Assembly: GCF_028368995.1 (NCBI RefSeq)
Contig: NZ_JAQNDL010000005.1
Span: 506,501-570,500, forward strand
Source of the DNA: Nannocystis bainbridge
Lineage (GTDB): Bacteria; Myxococcota_A; Polyangia; Nannocystales; Nannocystaceae
Reading direction: 5' to 3'
Length of the DNA stretch: 64,000 nucleotides
Shown here: positions 59,994 to 64,000 of the stretch, piece after piece
Layout of the letters: the number at the start of each line of letters is the position of its first letter
How positions within the stretch are numbered: the first letter of the stretch is position 1
Translations under genes and position numbers: made by a program
Notes under the pieces: model-generated
Database searches by the model: none
What the model saw: only the letters and a program-made list of their open reading frames with translations
Told to the model about the DNA's origin: nothing

Positions 59994-60770
59994 ATGAAGG
60001 GGCGAGCCATCGACCGAAGTCGCCATCGTCAGGCCGCCACGAGCTCGCCGCGCGCCTGGTCCGTGTTCGTCAGCGCGGCCCTCGCAGGCGCGTGCCAGCA
60101 ACCGAGCGGCGTCCCGGAGACCACGGCGAGCGCCGCAACGACGACCACCGGCGCCGCGCAGACGACCGCGAACGCGTCCACCACCACGGGCGGGTCGACC
60201 GGGGCCAGCGCAACGACGACGCACGGGGGAGGCTCGAGCTCGGAGACCGAGGGCGAGTGCCCGATCCTCGAGGACCCCACGACCGGAGCGATCAACCCGC
60301 AGGTCGTCGAGGAGTGCGACGCCCTCTGCGCTCACTATCAAGAGTGCGGCTTCAAGGAGCACGCGCTCTGTCAAATGGGGTGTGTGGCCAAATTCGGGCT
60401 CGACCATCAGGACTGCTTCGAGGCGAGGAGCGCGGCGCGAAAGTGCCTGATGGCGCTGGCCTGCGAGGAGCTGGGCGAGTACCTCCAATTCAACGAGGGA
60501 GGCTCCTGCGCCCAGCTGCTCGAGGACGAGCATCAGGCGTGCACGTGTCAGACGCAGTCGGGCATGCACAGCGGGGGCGACGCGTGCACCTACAGGCTCG
60601 ACTGCCCGTATGTGCCGCTTCGCAGGATGGTCTGCGGCCAGGGCACCTGCGAGTGCTACGTCGGCGATGACGTGGTAAAGACCTGCCCGCAGGGCGACAC
60701 CTGCCAGGACTGGCTCGACCTGTGGGACAAGGCCGAGTCGTGCTGCTGTATGGTCCTCGGACCGAAGTAG
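59994..60770 (+). CDS. Cys-rich lipoprotein
   Basis: A 258-residue protein. The ATG at 59994 follows a strong GAGGGGGAG site. The signal region is long (MKGRAIDRSRHRQAATSSPRAWSVFVSAALAGAC) with a lipobox ending at Cys34. A Thr/Ser stalk (ASAATTTTGAAQTTANASTTTGG) is followed by a helical, Cys-rich domain with CDALCAHYQECGFKEHALC and CQTQSGMH, ending in ESCCCMVLGPK. The AHYQEC and CFEARSAARKC segments suggest four-helix Cys-bridged packing, as seen in the small lipoprotein at 1405. Function unknown. Confidence 0.75.
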   Translation: MKGRAIDRSRHRQAATSSPRAWSVFVSAALAGACQQPSGVPETTASAATTTTGAAQTTANASTTTGGSTGASATTTHGGGSSSETEGECPILEDPTTGAINPQVVEECDALCAHYQECGFKEHALCQMGCVAKFGLDHQDCFEARSAARKCLMALACEELGEYLQFNEGGSCAQLLEDEHQACTCQTQSGMHSGGDACTYRLDCPYVPLRRMVCGQGTCECYVGDDVVKTCPQGDTCQDWLDLWDKAESCCCMVLGPK

Positions 60771-60872
60771 CCGCGAAGATCGACCGGCTCACGGCGACGG
60801 CCCCTATGACGCCTCGCTCGTGCGCGTCCTGTTCACGGATGCGATGAAACGACCTCGGCCGCTCCGGCCGGC

Positions 60873-62222
60873 TCAGCGCGCCGGGAACAGCAGGCCGACC
60901 GCAGACCACGCGAGCACGAGGCCCGGCACCGCGAACACTGCGAAGCCGATCACGCGGAACAGCAGCTCGGCCTGGAACATGCCGACCGCGTCGTCGATGG
61001 TGGTGGCCTGGCGCTCCTGGCGGATCGGCGTGCGCGGCGTGGCGACGGCGACGATGTTGCTGGCGCGGCAATAGGCGCAGCCGACGACCAATCCGTCGTC
61101 GGCGGCCGCGAGCGGGGCCCCGCACACCCGGCAGCGCAGCGGACTGCCGGCGCGGTCCGGCGGGGTGGCGGCGAAATCGAGGGTCAGCACGCGCACGGCC
61201 CGGCGACGACAGGTGTAGAGCCCGGCGGCGATCGGCAGGGAGATCCCAAGCAGCAGCGGCGGCGCGAAAAGACCGACGAACGCGGCCCCGTCGAGCGCAT
61301 CACGCCACAACAGCGCGCTGAAGATCGCCAGCGCGAGCAGCCACAGCAGCACCGGCAGTCCCGCGAGACCCAGCACCAGCGCCTGCGTCCACCCGGCGCG
61401 CGGCTGGGCGAGCAGGCGTCGCAATCTCCGGTGGTTGCGGGCGGCCAGCGCCGCCCCTCGCGAGACCTCGCGCAGGCGCGTGCGCAGCAGCTCGGGCATC
61501 GCACAGGCCGCGCCGCAGTGGCGGCACTGCACCGCCGGTGCATCGGCGGGGGCGACCGCCGCCCCGCAACCCGGGCAGCCCACGACATCGGGCGCGTCGG
61601 CAGGCCGCGGCTCCGGCGGCCTCAGAGCGGCGGGCTTCGGCTGCTCGCGCTCCATCGCTTCTGGTCTGTGCTGCTTCCTGCGCTTCTTCCCGCGCCCGCG
61701 CGCCTCGGTGAGCGCGTTCGGGTCGAACTCGGCGACCACGCCGTCGGGCAGCGGATCGAGTCCGTTGTACGCGCGCAATACGTCGAGCACCGCCGTGAAG
61801 CTCGCCAGCTCGTCGCCGCGGGCGAGCACGACGGAGCCGCCGTCACGGCTGGCGATCACGAGGCGGCGCATGAAGATGCCGTCGTCTTGGACGACGGCGC
61901 AGCGGGCCGGGTCGACGTCGGCCCACGCGAGGCGTACGCCGTCGGCCGCGCCACCGACCACGCGCAGGCCCTCCCGCGCGATGTACACGTCGGCGGGCCG
62001 CTGGGCCCACGCGTGGGCCGGGAAGCTCCACCACGCGGCGGCGAGGAACGACCCGACCAGCAGCACCAGCACCGCGACGATCCAGTGACCGGTGGCGAGC
62101 AAGGGGATCGCCGCAAGAGTTACCGTGCACGCCGCCGTCCACACACCGACGAACCCGAGGTCCTCGGCGAAGCCGTCGCCGGTGAACAGCGGGATGCGGA
62201 TCGGCGGCTCCTCGAGCGACAT
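60873..62222 (-). CDS. Membrane protein with two zinc ribbons
   Basis: A 449-residue protein. Two membrane segments near the N-terminus (about 25-67) are followed by a PH-like soluble region (VYIAREGLRVVGGAADGVRLAWADV). A basic linker leads to a first zinc ribbon (CPGCGAAVAPADAPAVQCRHCG, near residue 213). Two or three membrane segments follow (about 272-340), then a second ribbon (CRVCGAPLAAADDGLVVGCAYC) and a last membrane segment (about 420-447). Zinc ribbons often mediate interactions or metal sensing. No enzymatic motif is visible; this may be a membrane-bound regulatory or assembly protein. Confidence 0.75.
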   Translation of the reverse strand: MSLEEPPIRIPLFTGDGFAEDLGFVGVWTAACTVTLAAIPLLATGHWIVAVLVLLVGSFLAAAWWSFPAHAWAQRPADVYIAREGLRVVGGAADGVRLAWADVDPARCAVVQDDGIFMRRLVIASRDGGSVVLARGDELASFTAVLDVLRAYNGLDPLPDGVVAEFDPNALTEARGRGKKRRKQHRPEAMEREQPKPAALRPPEPRPADAPDVVGCPGCGAAVAPADAPAVQCRHCGAACAMPELLRTRLREVSRGAALAARNHRRLRRLLAQPRAGWTQALVLGLAGLPVLLWLLALAIFSALLWRDALDGAAFVGLFAPPLLLGISLPIAAGLYTCRRRAVRVLTLDFAATPPDRAGSPLRCRVCGAPLAAADDGLVVGCAYCRASNIVAVATPRTPIRQERQATTIDDAVGMFQAELLFRVIGFAVFAVPGLVLAWSAVGLLFPAR

Positions 62223-62422
62223 GACGCCAGTGTAGCGGCCTTCCGCGCGCGGTCGGGGCTCCTACGTCGCGGCGCCGGGCGAGGACGCGCCGCGGCTTCC
62301 CTGCCCTCCGTCACGCCGACCGGCTGCCCCATCACCCGGTACCTCGGCGTCTTCGCCAGCCGCCATCACCACACCTCGTTCGCCCGCGCGGGCCGGCGAC
62401 CGAGGCGGCTCTCGCTCGGAGC

Positions 62423-62965
62423 TCAGAAGCTGAAGCCGGTCGTCGGGTCGTAGGTGACGCCGTCACCCGCGACGGACCGCAGGAACCACGTCAGCATCGC
62501 GTCGAAGCTCGGATGCTCGTCGCGCACGAGGCCCTCGCGTCGCGTCCAGGAGCGCACTGCGCCGTCCGTGCAGAGCGCGTGGTAGCGGCCGAGGCATGCG
62601 TCGGGTGGATCGTAGGTCGACGCGATCGGCAGCGCGCCCTTCGGCCACGACGGTGTCGCGTCGAGGGTGGCGCGCTCGCGCAGCACCACGCGCGCCGGCA
62701 GGAACTGCAACTCACCGAAGTACGGGAAGCTGGTCTCGATCGTGTCCGCTCCGCCGAAGGCGCGCAAAAATTCGAGGTAGCCGGCCGGCGCGTGGCTCGT
62801 GGCGATGGCGTCGAGGTCGGCGGCGGTCACCGGTCGCGGCGCGAACCAGCGGCCGCGCTCACGCCCGATCCGCGCCATCGCGGGCGGGAGGAGTGCGGCC
62901 CACGGAGCGTGGAGGTCCTGCGGCACCGCGGGGGGCTTCGGGGTCGTTCGCTTGCGAGCAGCCAC
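62423..62965 (-). CDS. SMI1/KNR4-like protein
   Basis: A 180-residue soluble protein. The pattern PVTAADLDAIATSHAPAGYLEFLRAFGGADTI, PYFGELQFLPARVVL and LGRYHALCTDGAVRSWTRREG suggests the SMI1/KNR4 fold (the FLxxFGG-type motif followed by beta strands). Such proteins often neutralise polymorphic toxins, but no toxin gene is adjacent. The N-terminal 20 residues are basic and Pro-rich (MAARKRTTPKPPAVPQ). It lies 62 bases after the next gene's end on the minus strand. Tentative. Confidence 0.55.
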   Translation of the reverse strand: MAARKRTTPKPPAVPQDLHAPWAALLPPAMARIGRERGRWFAPRPVTAADLDAIATSHAPAGYLEFLRAFGGADTIETSFPYFGELQFLPARVVLRERATLDATPSWPKGALPIASTYDPPDACLGRYHALCTDGAVRSWTRREGLVRDEHPSFDAMLTWFLRSVAGDGVTYDPTTGFSF

Positions 62966-63026
62966 GCGTCGAGTGTACTGCGCGGAGACGTTCCGCGGAG
63001 ACGCGCCTCTGAGGGAAGCGCGGGGT

Positions 63027-63890
63027 CTATTGCGGCAAATAGAACCCCGGCGCGTCCGCGGGGAGATCGAGGGACTCGGGCTGCTTCATGAGCTGCGGGT
63101 TCTTCTTCAAGCCGGTCATCTCGTGCAACGTCGGCTCGATCGTCGTGTCGGTGCCGTAGCCGCCCTCGGGCCTTCGGTCAGGGCGGAAATCGAGGCGTAT
63201 CCCGTCGCTCCCTGGCAGATCGATCCGCACGGAGCGCCCACCGTAGCCTGGCCCCATGGGCTCCGAGGTGAAGGTCGTCGCGCTCTTCGTCACGACGGCG
63301 CCCTTCTCCAGCTTCCGCGTGCGGATCTCGAGCGAGCCGCTGGTGGCCTCGCGCGGGTCCACCCCGAAATCGAGGAGGATCTCGTGGCCATGGCGCACGA
63401 GGTACAGGTCGTGGTGGTCCATCTCGGCGACGGCATCCAGGGAGAGCTGATCCAGGGGTGTCCCGCCCGGCGGGTCGTTGACCTGCGTGCTCAACACCCA
63501 CACCGTCTGATCGCACACGAGGACCTCGCCGCAGATCTGGCAGTCCTTCTCGATCTTCTTCGGCGCTGCTTCCTTACCGGTGGCCTCCTCCAAGACGTCG
63601 TAGGTCAGCGCGACCTTGCCGTCGCGCGCCTCGAGCTGGAGATCGTTGCTGCGCCGCCACAGCATCGGCGGACCATGCATCGAGCCGCGGCCGCCGTCGC
63701 GACGCGCCCAGTGCTTGCCCACGACCGCCTTGCGGATCTCGTCTCCCCCGAGGCGCTCGCGCGGGTAGAGGGTGGCGACGGCAGCACAGGCCTCCACCGC
63801 GGCTTCCTCGGCCCCGGGGCCTGGCGACGTGGGCGAGCACCCGGCGACGAGGTTCCATACGACGGTGGTGAGCACGACGACGCGGCGCAT
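63027..63890 (-). CDS. Lipoprotein, hypothetical
   Basis: A 287-residue protein. The ATG at 63890 gives a signal peptide ending in NLVAGC (Cys18); the frame extends 17 codons upstream without need. A short Pro/Gly spacer precedes a globular domain with mixed strands (DLQLEARDGKVALTYDVLEEATG, CQICGEVLVCDQTVWVLSTQV, EIRTRKLEKGAVVTKSATTFTSE, GYGGRSVRIDLPGSDGIRLDFRPD). The CQICG...C motif might bind metal or form a disulfide. No family is recognised. The 110 bases to the window end contain no gene. Confidence 0.75.
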   Translation of the reverse strand: MRRVVVLTTVVWNLVAGCSPTSPGPGAEEAAVEACAAVATLYPRERLGGDEIRKAVVGKHWARRDGGRGSMHGPPMLWRRSNDLQLEARDGKVALTYDVLEEATGKEAAPKKIEKDCQICGEVLVCDQTVWVLSTQVNDPPGGTPLDQLSLDAVAEMDHHDLYLVRHGHEILLDFGVDPREATSGSLEIRTRKLEKGAVVTKSATTFTSEPMGPGYGGRSVRIDLPGSDGIRLDFRPDRRPEGGYGTDTTIEPTLHEMTGLKKNPQLMKQPESLDLPADAPGFYLPQ

Positions 63891-64000
63891 GAGCGCACGA
63901 TACCAGACCCAGGCCGCGATCCGGCCCGCGACGAATCGCAAGAGTGCGCGGACGCATCGCCGGCGAAGCGAGGACGCCGAGCGGAATCTCGGCGGACCAC

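Overview
The window looks like chromosomal DNA from a very GC-rich (about 70% by eye) predatory or soil myxobacterium, most like the Nannocystis/Polyangium side of the Myxococcota. This is inferred from gene content, not from a marker gene. There are many lipoproteins with a lipobox followed by Thr/Ser/Gly/Pro-rich spacers and Cys-rich domains. There is also a DUF4215-type Cys repeat, a DUF1592/DUF1552 pair, several ECF sigma factors with exported partner domains, and SMI1/KNR4 and WGR proteins. I see no rRNA, tRNA, CRISPR array or complete mobile element.

Layout. 0.1-3.2 kb: a plus-strand run of lipoproteins and small membrane proteins closed by a strong bidirectional terminator. 3.2-7.5 kb: minus-strand secreted proteins and an operon of a collagen-like surface protein, an ECF sigma factor and a candidate anti-sigma protein. 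7.8-13.2 kb: Cys-rich lipoproteins, an LRR/TPR-like protein and a WGR-SMI1-TPR protein. 13.3-17.3 kb: a LysR regulator divergent from an aldo/keto reductase, then tandem DUF2490 paralogues. 17.3-18.3 kb: gene-poor, with a 28-bp perfect palindrome. 18.3-28.7 kb: amidohydrolase, DUF2383 protein, PepN, cytochrome P450, alpha/beta hydrolase, a probably frameshifted lipoprotein and a pectinacetylesterase-like lipoprotein. 29.3-36.0 kb: the DUF1592/DUF1552 pair, a nine-repeat Cys-rich lipoprotein and a membrane lipoprotein. 36.4-37.4 kb: an IS66 tnpA remnant beside a small gene of lower GC. 37.4-45.4 kb: a methyltransferase, then a likely metabolic and transport cluster (amidohydrolase, alginate-export-like porin, isochorismatase-like hydrolase, XapX protein, MFS exporter). 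46.2-53.4 kb: a DUF1328 protein, a primary-like sigma factor, LysR, a HAD-like protein and a three-domain AKR/polynucleotide-kinase-like/HAD fusion. 53.6-64 kb: a second IS66 tnpA remnant, a giant ECF sigma factor fused to a membrane segment plus exported repeats plus PDZ, a methyltransferase and more lipoproteins.

Four things deserve most attention. (1) A dispersed family of short hairpins built on GGACATGTCC lies between 4.4 and 53.6 kb, at gene ends, in leaders and even inside the first codons of genes. (2) The giant sigma factor at 54893-58378 appears to be tethered to the membrane through its own sequence. (3) The protein at 51455-53368 joins an aldo/keto reductase to a T4-Pnkp-ordered kinase and a zinc-loop HAD phosphatase. 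(4) A collagen-like Gly-X-Y linker sits in an outer-membrane-type protein encoded with an ECF sigma factor.

Start codons were mostly chosen from signal peptides, Shine-Dalgarno sites and overlaps. Functional calls rest on motif recognition only, since no database search was possible.
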